Source: Chloroflexota bacterium
GTDB taxonomy: Bacteria; Chloroflexota; Dormibacteria; Dormibacterales; Dormibacteraceae
Direction: 5' to 3'
Length of the DNA: 61,224 nucleotides
NCBI GenBank assembly: GCA_005883575.1
Contig: VBFH01000039.1
Location: 1-61,224, forward strand
Part shown: positions 32,501 through 40,136 of the stretch, in pieces
Layout: every line of letters begins with the position of its first letter
Numbering within the stretch: position 1 is the stretch's first letter
Translations under genes and position numbers: made by a program
The notes under the pieces: model-generated
Told to the model about the DNA's origin: nothing
Seen by the model: the letters and a program-made list of their open reading frames with translations, nothing else
Databases searched by the model: none

Positions 32501-32974
32501 CCCGACCCGGCGAACTCCGGTCAGCCTGTCGTAGTCAGGATCAGAGCTGACGATCACGGGACAGCCGGAATCGAGGGCATGAGCCGCGTGAAACGCATCC
32601 CGCGGAGATAGACCCGGGTCAGACATTAGGTCCCTCGCTCGACTGGTGACCGAGCGGTCTGTCACGGCAATTTCAAAATCCATTGCGTCGACGGCCTTCC
32701 ACAGGCGGCGAAGTCGGCCTCGCATGCGTCGCATGACGGACGGCGCTGACTTCCGAAACGTCGACATTGGACTTGTGTCACCTGCGTCTCGAAGCCACGC
32801 AAGCGCCGCCCGGTAAGCCAGCTCGTCGAGAACGAGCCCGCTGATTACGCCAGGGTCGTTCCCGAGCTCTTCATCGACAAGCCTGCGCCAGCCATCGAGT
32901 CGTGGGTCTGGATCGGTGCTTGTTCTTCGACTGTAGGCGAATAGAAAATTGGTGTCGACATAACAACGCGTCAC
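32483..32974 (-). CDS. PIN-domain ribonuclease toxin (VapC-like)
   Basis: 163 residues from a GTG start that overlaps the antitoxin stop (GTGA). The PIN acidic residues are all visible: Asp7 in CYVDTNFLFAY, Glu in LVLDELAYRAAL, Asp in GLSPRDAFHAAHA and Asp in VIVSSDPDYDRL. PIN toxins cleave RNA, often tRNA. The upstream partner is an XRE-fold protein rather than the more usual AbrB, RHH or Phd antitoxin. The pair lies just inside tRNA-His. Confidence 0.88.
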   Translation of the reverse strand: MTRCYVDTNFLFAYSRRTSTDPDPRLDGWRRLVDEELGNDPGVISGLVLDELAYRAALAWLRDAGDTSPMSTFRKSAPSVMRRMRGRLRRLWKAVDAMDFEIAVTDRSVTSRARDLMSDPGLSPRDAFHAAHALDSGCPVIVSSDPDYDRLTGVRRVGPGSRR

Positions 32975-33312
32975 AAGTCGCGGTTCGCTCTTTCCAATCC
33001 AGGGTCCGTGGTTTCGTCCCAGTCCCCTCGAAGGATGCTATCTATCTCCTCTTTTGTCGCCTTGCCAGCGACTCCCGCAAGTGGGGCCCACCGATCCTTG
33101 TGCGATGTACCGCTGGCGCGCCGCCATAACGAGCCCGGCTCGACCCCTAGCGCGTCAGCCAACCTCCCAATCGTCTCGAGATCGACCCGTGTGGCTTGGC
33201 CCGTCAGTATGTTTCGGGCGGTCTTGATATCGACACCGGCCTTCTCGGCCAAGCGCCGAGCATTCCAGCCTTTCCTCTCAGCCAGCTCGTCTACACGCCA
33301 TTTGACGGCCAC
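32971..33312 (-). CDS. XRE-family (Cro/CI-type) antitoxin/regulator
   Basis: About 113 residues. The HTH is WNARRLAEKAGVDIKTARNI followed by LETIGRLADALGVEPGSLWR, standard XRE. The C-terminal ~45 residues (PLAGVAGKATKEEIDSILRG) would bind the toxin. The GTG at 33312 is preferred because the longer frame runs into tRNA-His; AGGAAAGG lies upstream. The stop is fused to the toxin start. It would neutralise the PIN toxin and repress its own promoter, which must lie in the 33 nt before the tRNA gene. Confidence 0.82.
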   Translation of the reverse strand: MAVKWRVDELAERKGWNARRLAEKAGVDIKTARNILTGQATRVDLETIGRLADALGVEPGSLWRRASGTSHKDRWAPLAGVAGKATKEEIDSILRGDWDETTDPGLERANRDL

Positions 33313-33345
33313 GGGAACATCATACCTTTCCTGGGAGGATGTTGG

Positions 33346-33419
33346 GGTGGCTAGCGGGACTTGAACCCGCGACACCCAGATCCACAATCTGGTGCTCTGC
33401 CTACTGAGCTATAGCCACC
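33346..33419 (-). tRNA. tRNA-His (anticodon GUG)
   Basis: Minus-strand cloverleaf: acceptor GTGGCTA/TAGCCAC with the extra G at position -1 and discriminator C that mark tRNA-His, D arm TAGCTCAGTAGGCAGAGCA, anticodon arm CCAGA-TTGTGGA-TCTGG (anticodon GTG), and T arm CGGGTTCAAGTCCCG. It borders the toxin-antitoxin pair, at one edge of the accessory block. Confidence 0.95.
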
Positions 33420-33491
33420 GCGGCGCGGCCGAACGAGGCGGCCTGGGGAAGGAGACGATTCTACCGGGCCTGATGTACCAGAATTGAATTG

Positions 33492-34436
33492 ATGCCGAGC
33501 TCCGCCGAATTCGACCAGATGATCAAGTCGGGCGAATTGATCGAGTCGACCAAGGAGATGACGCCCGAATATCTGCGGGAGCTCAAGCACACCCTGATCG
33601 TCTCGGGCGACACGGAGCTGATCTCCGCCCCCGCCTACTACCTGGCCGCCAAGCGCGCCCCCTCGATCAATGCCTTCATGACGGGCATCGCCATCATCCA
33701 GGACGAGCTCGCGCACGCCCACATCGCCTACCACATCCTCGAGGAGCTGGGCGAAGACCAGGAGAAGCTCATCTTCAGTCGCGACCCCAAGAGCTTCCGC
33801 TATCCGTACGCCTTCGACGTCCCGCTCGACAGCTGGACCGAGCTGGTCGTCGCGAACGGCTTCTACGACCAGGCCGGCTTCTGCCTCCTTGGCGACATCC
33901 ACGACAAGTGCTCGTACGGTCCGTGGAAGCGCGGCTTGAACAAGGTGATGCTCGAGGAGAACTTCCACCTGCGCAATGGCCGCACATGGATGAAGCGGAT
34001 CAGCGCCGCGGGCGGCGCGGCCAAGGATGAGCTGCAGCGCGCCGTCGACTGGATGTTTCCGCTCAGCGTCGAGTGGTTCGGCCTGCCTGACTCGAAGAAG
34101 ATGCACTCCACCCAGCTCGAATACCGGCTGAAAGGCCTGACCAACGATCAGCTCCGCCAGTGGTGGCTGTCGACGGTGGTTCCCTACTGCGAGCAGATCG
34201 GCGTCAAGGTCCCCGCGCACAAGGAGACGCACGACGGCAAAGACGTTTGGAAGCTCGACTACCCGTTTCCTTGCGAGTTCGATGCGGAGAGCAAGCGCTG
34301 GGACTTCAAGCAGCCCATCAGCTGGGACGACGTGCTCGCCCGCTGGCGCGCCCGTGGCCCGCGCAACGTCGAGATGGTCGCGCTATTCCAGGAAGAGTTC
34401 CACAACTTTCGCAAGACACACAAGCGCGACTCATGA
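33492..34436 (+). CDS. paaA: Phenylacetyl-CoA epoxidase catalytic subunit-like protein
   Basis: 314 residues. A ferritin-like diiron fold is shown by two ExxH pairs, in IIQDELAHAHIAYHILEELG and in MLEENFHLRNGRTWMKRI, plus the PaaA-type context GDIHDKCSYGPWKRGL. The family epoxidises the aromatic ring of phenylacetyl-CoA with O2. The downstream MIP18-domain gene overlaps by ATGA. The operon order here is A-D-B-C, with no reductase gene (PaaE) in the window. The exact substrate could differ from phenylacetyl-CoA. Confidence 0.87.
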   Translation: MPSSAEFDQMIKSGELIESTKEMTPEYLRELKHTLIVSGDTELISAPAYYLAAKRAPSINAFMTGIAIIQDELAHAHIAYHILEELGEDQEKLIFSRDPKSFRYPYAFDVPLDSWTELVVANGFYDQAGFCLLGDIHDKCSYGPWKRGLNKVMLEENFHLRNGRTWMKRISAAGGAAKDELQRAVDWMFPLSVEWFGLPDSKKMHSTQLEYRLKGLTNDQLRQWWLSTVVPYCEQIGVKVPAHKETHDGKDVWKLDYPFPCEFDAESKRWDFKQPISWDDVLARWRARGPRNVEMVALFQEEFHNFRKTHKRDS

Positions 34437-34738
34437 CCCAGCGGTACTGGGCTGCACTTGCGGAGGTCGAAGACCCCGAGATGCCGGTGAACCTCGTCGA
34501 CCTGGGAGTGATCTACGGCATCGCCGAACGCAATGGAGTGGTCGAAGTCGACCTCACATTTACCGCGATGGGCTGTCCCGCGTCTGAGTTCATCGTCGAC
34601 GACGTGCGTGATCGCCTTCTCAAGGAGCCGGGGGTGCGCGAGGTGCGCGTCAACGTGGTGTGGGATCCGCCCTGGACGACGGCGCGGATGACCGAGGCCG
34701 GGCGCGACGCGCTCGAAGCCTGGGGCCTCGCGGTTTGA
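34433..34738 (+). CDS. paaD: PaaD-like MIP18/DUF59 Fe-S assembly factor lacking its zinc ribbon
   Basis: 101 residues. The MIP18 domain has VEDPEMPVNLVDLGVIYGIA, the Cys motif LTFTAMGCPASEF and WDPPWTTARMTEAGRDALEA. In full-length PaaD a C-terminal zinc ribbon follows this point (CPxCG...CxxC); here translation stops at GLAV. The expected ribbon is found instead at 35692-35811, after paaC. The ATG overlaps the paaA stop. It probably helps mature the oxygenase metal centre. Confidence 0.83.
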   Translation: MTQRYWAALAEVEDPEMPVNLVDLGVIYGIAERNGVVEVDLTFTAMGCPASEFIVDDVRDRLLKEPGVREVRVNVVWDPPWTTARMTEAGRDALEAWGLAV

Positions 34739-34959
34739 GCACCGGATACAAGCGAGTCAGTGGGGACGCCGTCGAATACGAGGTCTTTGCCCGCAAGACG
34801 CGGGTCGAGCCACTGCACCAGGTCGGCAGCGTCGTCGCTCCCGACGATGACCTTGCCATGGCCTATGCGCGGGCCACCTATGACGAGGAACGCTGGTGCG
34901 AGATGGCGATCGTGCGCAAGGACCACGTGATCGAGCTCTGGCAACCAGGCGAAGCTTGA
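34735..34959 (+). CDS. paaB: PaaB-like structural subunit of the epoxidase
   Basis: 74 residues from a TTG that overlaps the paaD stop (TTGA). The pattern YEVFARKTRVEPLHQVGSVV and MAYARATYDEERWCEMAIVR matches PaaB, a small subunit that bridges the A-C pairs. It is shorter at the N-terminus than typical PaaB (~95 residues). A longer frame upstream would be antisense-like overlap with paaD and is not favoured. Confidence 0.78.
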   Translation: MSTGYKRVSGDAVEYEVFARKTRVEPLHQVGSVVAPDDDLAMAYARATYDEERWCEMAIVRKDHVIELWQPGEA

Positions 34960-35684
34960 GTCTCTCCGACCTGGTACTTAGCATCGCCGACAACAAGCAG
35001 ATGCTCGGTCTTCGCTACGCCGAGTGGGCCACGCGCGCGCCTTCGCTCGAGGCCGACATCGCCGCGGCGGCGATGGGACTCGACGACCTCGGCCACAGCC
35101 GCGTTCTCTACGGGTGCCTGGAACCTTTGGGCGCCGACCCGCGTGGCGCCGATCGGGAGTCGAACGCCGCCAGCCTCCGCAACCTCGCCTATTTCGACGA
35201 ACCGTGGAGCGAATGGAGCCACTTCGTCGCCGCCAACGCGATCCTGGACAGCGCGTTCACGGTCATGATCGAGGCCTGCGTCAACGGCTCTGTCGAGGTG
35301 CTGCAGCACCGGCTGCGGAAGATGCTGATGGAGGAGCGCTATCACTTCCTCCACGGACGGAGCTGGCTGCGCTCGGGCATCGACAAGGGCCCGCTCGACC
35401 GCGCGTGGCGGGAAGCGATCGAGTGGTTTGGGCCGCCAGACGGAGAGACCGCCTTACTACACCGCGAAGGCAAGCTCGCGATGGGCCCGGCTGAGCTGCG
35501 AGCGCGCCTCGAGCAGCAGCTCGAGATGAAGGCGCCGCGGGTCGAGATCGATTGGCAGGCGTGGGACCCCGTGCGCCGCCGCGGCAAGCCCGGCGCGATC
35601 GACGAGCACACCTTCGGCATGCTGCGGGGCCTCGAGGAGAAGAAGTACGCGCCGCCCACAGCCGCGAAACAAGCCTCGAGCTGA
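34956..35684 (+). CDS. paaC: PaaC-like structural subunit of the epoxidase
   Basis: 242 residues from a TTG overlapping the paaB stop (TTGA). It has the ferritin-like four-helix fold of PaaC, with ADNKQMLGLRYAEWATRAPS, GLDDLGHSRVLYG, and LMEERYHFLHGRSWLRSGID. The length matches PaaC (about 248). It forms the structural partner of PaaA. After its TGA stop, a +1 frame continues as a zinc-ribbon segment without a start codon. Confidence 0.85.
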   Translation: MSLSDLVLSIADNKQMLGLRYAEWATRAPSLEADIAAAAMGLDDLGHSRVLYGCLEPLGADPRGADRESNAASLRNLAYFDEPWSEWSHFVAANAILDSAFTVMIEACVNGSVEVLQHRLRKMLMEERYHFLHGRSWLRSGIDKGPLDRAWREAIEWFGPPDGETALLHREGKLAMGPAELRARLEQQLEMKAPRVEIDWQAWDPVRRRGKPGAIDEHTFGMLRGLEEKKYAPPTAAKQASS

Positions 35685-35811
35685 CCCCCGCTGTCCGCAC
35701 TGCGGCAAGAGAGACGCGGAGGTCATCTCGCTCTTCGGCACCCAGGCGATGACGCTCCAGTACCGATGCCGCAAGTGCGGCACCGTGTTCGAAGCGATCA
35801 AATACGACTGA
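35683..35811 (+). CDS. Detached PaaD-type zinc ribbon, no start codon in frame
   Basis: The frame following the paaC stop in +1 register encodes CPHCGKRDAEVISLFGTQAM, then TLQYRCRKCGTVFEAIKYD and TGA. The four zinc Cys and the F-G-T/S-x-A and C-x-x-x-F-x-x-x-K pattern are those of the PaaD C-terminus. No ATG, GTG or TTG occurs in this frame for at least 140 nt upstream. Possible explanations are +1 frameshifting at AGC-TGA-C (similar in shape to RF2-type sites), a sequencing indel, or decay. Its stop ends one base before the stop of the convergent gene. Confidence 0.5.
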   Translation, partial: DPRCPHCGKRDAEVISLFGTQAMTLQYRCRKCGTVFEAIKYD

Positions 35812-36516
35812 TCAGTCCTCGCGATCCCCAGACTGGCGGCGCCGCATGATCGCCAGAGGCAGGCCCGCGAGCACCACGACCACGATGAGCACCGCGACGA
35901 GGATCGGCAGGATCTGCCCGCCGCCCACCGTCACCGACCCAGGCGGAGGTGAGCTCGATTTGTATCCTGCCGCGAAATAGCCGAACGTCGCCGTGCCCTG
36001 CTTTGTCACGATGGTGAACGGCTGGCCTGGCTGCGAAGGGAGCGCCGTCCAGGGCCCTCCCGGATCCGACGCCTGGTAGATCTCGGCGGGGTCCGGCTCG
36101 AGGTTGGAGTAACGCAGCACCAGATTGGCGGGCTTGCTGGGGTTCAAGGCGGCGCTCGCGGTGACGTGGTACGCGTTGGTGACGAGCCGCAGGCCGGCCG
36201 GCTGCGGACAGGTGTCGAGCGGCTTGATTTCGACCGTGATCGTGGTCTTGCCGCCCACCACGAACGCCCCGGGGAGAAAACCCATCACGAGCTGGCCGTC
36301 GTCGGTGAACGCCGAGTCGGCTTCGCTGACACCCACTCTGACGGGGATGTCTGCATGTCCCGAGCTCGGCTTGATGTTGGCGCCTGCCTGAGGGGGTGGG
36401 CAGGTGAAGTTGTAAGGCTGAGGCGGCCCGAAACCGTCATAGAAACCGGGCGCGACCATCCACGCCGCCAGTGAGTACGCGATGACCGCGATAGCCAACG
36501 CCGCTGCCCGCTTCAC
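35812..36516 (-). CDS. Membrane-anchored hypothetical protein with N- and C-terminal helices
   Basis: 234 residues from the GTG at 36516, overlapping the CPBP gene stop (GTGA). The N-terminal helix (VVKRAAALAIAVIAYSLAAW) is a signal anchor, and the C-terminal helix (ILPILVAVLIVVVVLAGLPL) is followed by a basic tail. The extracytoplasmic part in between is beta-rich, with Pro/Gly patches and three Cys. No family is recognised. It is the last gene of the fdhD-containing operon. Confidence 0.7.
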   Translation of the reverse strand: MKRAAALAIAVIAYSLAAWMVAPGFYDGFGPPQPYNFTCPPPQAGANIKPSSGHADIPVRVGVSEADSAFTDDGQLVMGFLPGAFVVGGKTTITVEIKPLDTCPQPAGLRLVTNAYHVTASAALNPSKPANLVLRYSNLEPDPAEIYQASDPGGPWTALPSQPGQPFTIVTKQGTATFGYFAAGYKSSSPPPGSVTVGGGQILPILVAVLIVVVVLAGLPLAIMRRRQSGDRED

Positions 36517-37073
36517 AACGCGAGGTCCGCGATCGCGTGGCCGATGACCGGGGCCACCAGGTCTTTGCACGCCCACCGCCAGAGCGCCAGCAGCAGGCCG
36601 GCGGCCGCGACGGCGCCGAGAAACTGCGTCGGATGCGACAGCACATGCGCCGCGGTCCACAGGGAGGTGCTGCCTATGATCGCCAGCGGCGCGCCGCCGA
36701 GGTCATCGAGCGCGGCGTACAGGGCGCCGCGGAATGCGAGCTCCTCGCCGATCGACACCGCGATCGCCGCCCAAGCCAATCCCGCGGGCAGCAAGGGCGC
36801 GACGCCTGGCCGGACGGCGGCGGGGAGCAGCAGGACGGCACCCAGCGCCAACCCGCCGAGCAGACGAAGACCAAATTTCGAGGTGCCCAGCCCTAGGCGC
36901 TCGGGCGGCCATCCGAGCGCGAACGCCGTCAGCGCTGCCCCACCAAGCGCCAAGGCCGCGACCGTGAGACCCGGCTGCTGAGCCATCAACGCTCGCGCCC
37001 ATTCCACGAGGAGGACCAATAAGGCGATGAGGCCCGCGCGGAGCGCAGACCGAGCGCCGACCGCTGCCGTCAA
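36513..37073 (-). CDS. CPBP-family intramembrane metalloprotease (Rce1-like)
   Basis: 186 residues from a TTG start overlapping the fdhD stop (TTGA). Several membrane helices carry the family motifs: SIGEELAFRGALYAAL (EExxxR), LWTAAHVLSHPTQFLG (second motif His) and IGHAIADLAL (third motif His). The family cleaves prenylated or other membrane substrates in some organisms; in bacteria the substrates are mostly unknown. Confidence 0.85.
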   Translation of the reverse strand: MTAAVGARSALRAGLIALLVLLVEWARALMAQQPGLTVAALALGGAALTAFALGWPPERLGLGTSKFGLRLLGGLALGAVLLLPAAVRPGVAPLLPAGLAWAAIAVSIGEELAFRGALYAALDDLGGAPLAIIGSTSLWTAAHVLSHPTQFLGAVAAAGLLLALWRWACKDLVAPVIGHAIADLAL

Positions 37074-37933
37074 TCGGTGGGCGCCGGCTCTGCCGGCGTG
37101 GTAGTGAGCCTTTCGGGTGCTGAGTACACGTTGAAACGCTCGCCGCGCAGGAATCCCACAAGCGTCTGGTTGAACTCTCGGGACAGCGCTACGGCGAGAC
37201 TCGAGGGGGCGCCGACCGCGGCCACGATCGGGATGCCCGCGGTGATCGATTTCTGCACGATCTCGTAACCGGCGCGGCCACTGACGACCAGGATGGAGTC
37301 GCGGGCGGGCAGCCGGTCGTCAAGGAGCATGCGACCGACTACCTTGTCCACAGCGTTGTGCCGGCCGACGTCTTCGCGCATGCAAACGACGTCTCCCTGC
37401 TTCGTGAAGAGGCCCGCCGCATGCAGACCGCCGGTGCGCTCGAACACGCCCTGGCCTGAGCGCAGCCGCTCCACCAGCATCGGCAGCAGCTTGGGATCGA
37501 TTGCAGGTCCCGCGGGCAACGAGGCCAGGTCGCGCCGCAAGTCTTCGATCAGGACCGCACCGCACACACCGCACGCGGAGCTCGACAACATCGAGCGTTC
37601 CGGCCGGCGGCGCGGAGCACGAGCCATGTGAATGTCGACCTGGTTCGAATCCATGATCGACGCGTCGAGGCGAATGCCCGCTTCGGTTTCGCCCGACTCC
37701 GCGCTGATCCTGATCGTCTGGATCTCGGTCAGTGACCGCGCGATGCCTTCGGCGTAGAAGAGCCCGAGCGCAAGCTCGACGTCCTGGCCCGGGGTACGCA
37801 TCACGACCGACAGTGCATTTCCGTCCAGCACCAGCTGCAGCGGCTCCTCGGTGACGACCGCGTCCGGTGAATCGGTCCACTTGCCTGCGTTCCACCTGCG
37901 GACGTGAAGGCCTGGGGCTGCGGGTTTGGCCAT
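37070..37933 (-). CDS. fdhD: FdhD sulfurtransferase (formate dehydrogenase accessory protein)
   Basis: 287 residues. The cysteine loop LSSSACGVCGAVLIEDL carries the CxxC that takes sulfur from IscS-type desulfurase and gives it to the Mo/W-bis-MGD cofactor. Other family marks are GGLHAAGLFTKQGDVVCMRE, DVGRHNAVDKVVGRMLL and VSGRAGYEIVQKSI. FdhD activates molybdoenzymes, chiefly formate dehydrogenase, but none is in this window. The start overlaps the PPOX-like gene by one base (TGATG). Confidence 0.95.
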   Translation of the reverse strand: MAKPAAPGLHVRRWNAGKWTDSPDAVVTEEPLQLVLDGNALSVVMRTPGQDVELALGLFYAEGIARSLTEIQTIRISAESGETEAGIRLDASIMDSNQVDIHMARAPRRRPERSMLSSSACGVCGAVLIEDLRRDLASLPAGPAIDPKLLPMLVERLRSGQGVFERTGGLHAAGLFTKQGDVVCMREDVGRHNAVDKVVGRMLLDDRLPARDSILVVSGRAGYEIVQKSITAGIPIVAAVGAPSSLAVALSREFNQTLVGFLRGERFNVYSAPERLTTTPAEPAPTD

Positions 37934-38817
37934 CAGCCTTCAGCCACCCGCAGCTGACGAGCCGGGCGCGGCACTGCGGTCGTGATGGAAAAGCCACGCC
38001 AGGAGGTAACGCGTTCCGGCTTCAGATCCATCACCGGTGGGACCTCGGCAACCTCGATGCCGTAGCGCTCAGCGATCGCCGCTCCATCGTTCGACGCCGC
38101 AAAAGATCCCCGGACGCACGCACCCACCATCCTCGAGGGCCGGAAGCGGTGATGCGACTCCACCACCAGAGCTCCCGGTGCGCCGGAGCGCGGCCGCCCG
38201 CTGGTCGGAGCAACGCTCACCTGACCGTGGTCGACCTCCCAGAACGCCGGCCGGACGACGGGAAGACCTCCTTCGATCCAGCACGCGTAGCCTCGCGAGA
38301 CGCCCGCGAGGCGGCGGCTGACTTCGGCCGGCACCGCGGGCACGCGCGCGGCTTGCGCCGAAGGGAATGGCGCCCCCTTAACGATGTCGGCGTCGCCAAG
38401 ACGCATGCGTAGCACGACGCGGTTGTACGGCATCCACTCGCGCGGAAGGCGCGCGAGGTCCAGGGCATAGCCGGCGACAAACGGCGCATTGCGAAGCGCG
38501 TAACCGGCCATGCCCAGAAAGAAGGACGGGCCTTCGAGCACCGCGCGGATGTCATTGGAGACCTTGAGAGGGTCGAACACCTCGAGCCCGCCGCGAAGCA
38601 GCACCGCCCGCTCGCCGCCGTCGACGAGAAACGCGGCGCGTGGGTCGCGCTTGGCGATGATGGTCTTCGCTGCGTAGCGAGAGGTCGTCATCCACAGCGA
38701 GCCGCCGGCAAAGCTGAACACCGCCGGGTTCACGAGCGGAAGCCGGCCGGACCGCAGCGCGAGCATGCCGATCGAGGTTCGGCCGAGGATTGCGTTCGCT
38801 TCCCGCGTCAGCTTCAT
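37933..38817 (-). CDS. PPOX-fold (FMN/F420-binding split-barrel) protein
   Basis: 294 residues from the ATG at 38817. The N-terminal ~100 residues form a pyridoxamine-oxidase-like split barrel (GMLALRSGRLPLVNPAVFSF, LWMTTSRYAAKTIIAKRDPR, AAFLVDGGERAVLLRGGLEV). The rest is an unusual ~170-residue extension that I do not recognise. The gene lies between an SRPBCC gene (10 nt upstream) and fdhD (1-nt overlap). An earlier start overlapping the SRPBCC gene is possible but unlikely. Confidence 0.72.
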   Translation of the reverse strand: MKLTREANAILGRTSIGMLALRSGRLPLVNPAVFSFAGGSLWMTTSRYAAKTIIAKRDPRAAFLVDGGERAVLLRGGLEVFDPLKVSNDIRAVLEGPSFFLGMAGYALRNAPFVAGYALDLARLPREWMPYNRVVLRMRLGDADIVKGAPFPSAQAARVPAVPAEVSRRLAGVSRGYACWIEGGLPVVRPAFWEVDHGQVSVAPTSGRPRSGAPGALVVESHHRFRPSRMVGACVRGSFAASNDGAAIAERYGIEVAEVPPVMDLKPERVTSWRGFSITTAVPRPARQLRVAEG

Positions 38818-38827
38818 GCCACAGACT

Positions 38828-39286
38828 TTAGAGACTGGATCGGGAAGCCTCGAGGACTTGCCGAATTCGCTCCAGAGCCCGCTCGAGCCGCCGCCGGACC
38901 ATTCCGTCCAGCCGGTGCGCCAGCGCTGCTCCCACCACCGACCCGGGTGGTTCGTAAGCGATCCTGAGCCCGATCCGCACCCCACCGTCGATCCGCTTGA
39001 ACCGGAATCCTCCCTCCTGTTTGATCAGGCCCGATTCCGAGATCCAGCCGATCGTCTCTGGCCTGCGCCAGCGGTTCAGCCGAAGGATGTTCTTGAGCGG
39101 TACGCCCATGGTGACGATCTCGACGTTGTAGCGAGCCCCTACACCACCGGTTTTGGCGCCGATCGGCTGCCAGCGGCTGACCCCCTCCAGCACCTCCGCG
39201 ACGTGGTGATAATCGGCGAAGTAATCGAAGGCCTGCTCGGGCGTCGCCTTGACATCGACCGCCGCTTCGAACTCCAGCCGAGCCAT
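38828..39286 (-). CDS. SRPBCC/START-fold protein
   Basis: 152 residues. It shows the SRPBCC pattern LEFEAAVDVKATPEQAFDYF, then ADYHHVAEVLEGVSRWQPIG, WRRPETIGWISESGLIKQEG and a long C-terminal helix (DGMVRRRLERALERIRQVLE). The fold binds hydrophobic ligands. It is the first gene of a five-gene minus-strand operon that includes fdhD. The ATG at 39286 is preferred over a GTG one codon upstream. Confidence 0.82.
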   Translation of the reverse strand: MARLEFEAAVDVKATPEQAFDYFADYHHVAEVLEGVSRWQPIGAKTGGVGARYNVEIVTMGVPLKNILRLNRWRRPETIGWISESGLIKQEGGFRFKRIDGGVRIGLRIAYEPPGSVVGAALAHRLDGMVRRRLERALERIRQVLEASRSSL

Positions 39287-39297
39287 CACACCAAGAT

Positions 39298-40059
39298 ATG
39301 TACGTGGTCACCGGCGGCGCACGCGTAGGGCGCATCACTTGGGAGGCGGGCAGGGTGTCGACGCAAGCCTCGGTCGCGATCCGTAAGCCTCAAACCGGCG
39401 CACGATTGCGCGACAGCTACCTCGAATCGATAAGCGTCCTCACGCTGGGCATCATCGGAGTCCGTGGCAGCTCGCTCGTGATCGGCCCCGTGGAACTGCT
39501 CCGTTTCGGCCGGCCGACCGTCACGCGCAACTCGGTCGATTGGCCGATCCTTCGCGGGCTGCTCGCCGGAGCGCCCGGCGGACACTGGCGCATCCACTCC
39601 ACGGCTGGCCACGTCGAGGCGATCCTGAAGGGCTACCTTCCGAGGCTGCCGCGGCCCATCTACATGGTCAGCCACCTCCACGTCCACCAGCTGTTCACGC
39701 GGCTCTACCTACTGCGGCTTCGCGGACGAGAGCCCGCACCCGGCACTGTGGCGGACCAGCCGGATCGGGTTCACGCGGCGACGATCGACGCCGCGTTCTG
39801 CCTGATGCTTGCGGGTTTAACCGGGCGGCGCAGGTGGCGAATAACGCTGTTGATCGCGGCCGCCTATCACGCCGTCTGCTGGAGTACTTCGGGCAAAACG
39901 CTCGGCGGCCTTGTGATGAGGCAGCGCGTCGTCGCAGTCGACGGATCGAGGCTCACGCCCACGCAATCAATGCTGAGGTTCGCGCTTCTTCCGCTGTCGT
40001 GGTTCGCGCGACGTCCTGTGCAAGACGAGATTGCCCAGACGACAGTCATAGTCAATTAA
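39298..40059 (+). CDS. RDD-family membrane protein with an N-terminal sensor-like domain
   Basis: 253 residues. The C-terminal ~120 residues are the RDD domain: HAATIDAAFCLMLAGLTG, then WSTSGKTLGGLVMRQRVVAV, DGSRLTPTQSMLRFALLPLS (the R-D-D motif is partly altered: the final D is in PVQDEIAQT). The N-terminal ~130 residues hold soluble sequence (SVLTLGIIGVRGSSLVIGPV; HWRIHSTAGHVEAILKGYLP). The role is unknown; some RDD proteins transport Na+ or other solutes. It is divergent from the SRPBCC operon. Confidence 0.75.
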   Translation: MYVVTGGARVGRITWEAGRVSTQASVAIRKPQTGARLRDSYLESISVLTLGIIGVRGSSLVIGPVELLRFGRPTVTRNSVDWPILRGLLAGAPGGHWRIHSTAGHVEAILKGYLPRLPRPIYMVSHLHVHQLFTRLYLLRLRGREPAPGTVADQPDRVHAATIDAAFCLMLAGLTGRRRWRITLLIAAAYHAVCWSTSGKTLGGLVMRQRVVAVDGSRLTPTQSMLRFALLPLSWFARRPVQDEIAQTTVIVN

Positions 40060-40091
40060 GCCCCTCTCCCCGATGGGGAAAGGGCAAGAAA

Positions 40092-40115
40092 AAGGGGCGG
40101 CATCTGCCGCCCCTT
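40092..40115. terminator. Strong perfect hairpin terminator
   Basis: AAGGGGCGGCA-TC-TGCCGCCCCTT: a perfect 11-bp stem with a 2-nt centre in the 77-nt gap between the convergent RDD gene and the membrane-protein gene. An A-rich run lies on its left flank (T-rich for minus-strand transcripts). It is placed to terminate both genes. Confidence 0.75.
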
Positions 40116-40136
40116 GCCGCATTGAAGGGTCGAAGC

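Noticed and set aside
33346-33419. Integration site duplication (att repeat) from tRNA-His at the other end of the accessory block
   Set aside because: I found no copy of the tRNA 3' end between 24 and 33 kb by eye; a sequence search would be decisive.
37070-37933. A formate dehydrogenase operon around fdhD
   Set aside because: No molybdoenzyme or Fe-S subunit genes lie within reach; fdhD is with unrelated small genes.
38814-38985. Extension of the PPOX-like protein upstream of 38817
   Set aside because: It would overlap the SRPBCC gene in another frame and adds low-complexity Gly/Ser sequence; the ATG at 38817 begins the domain.
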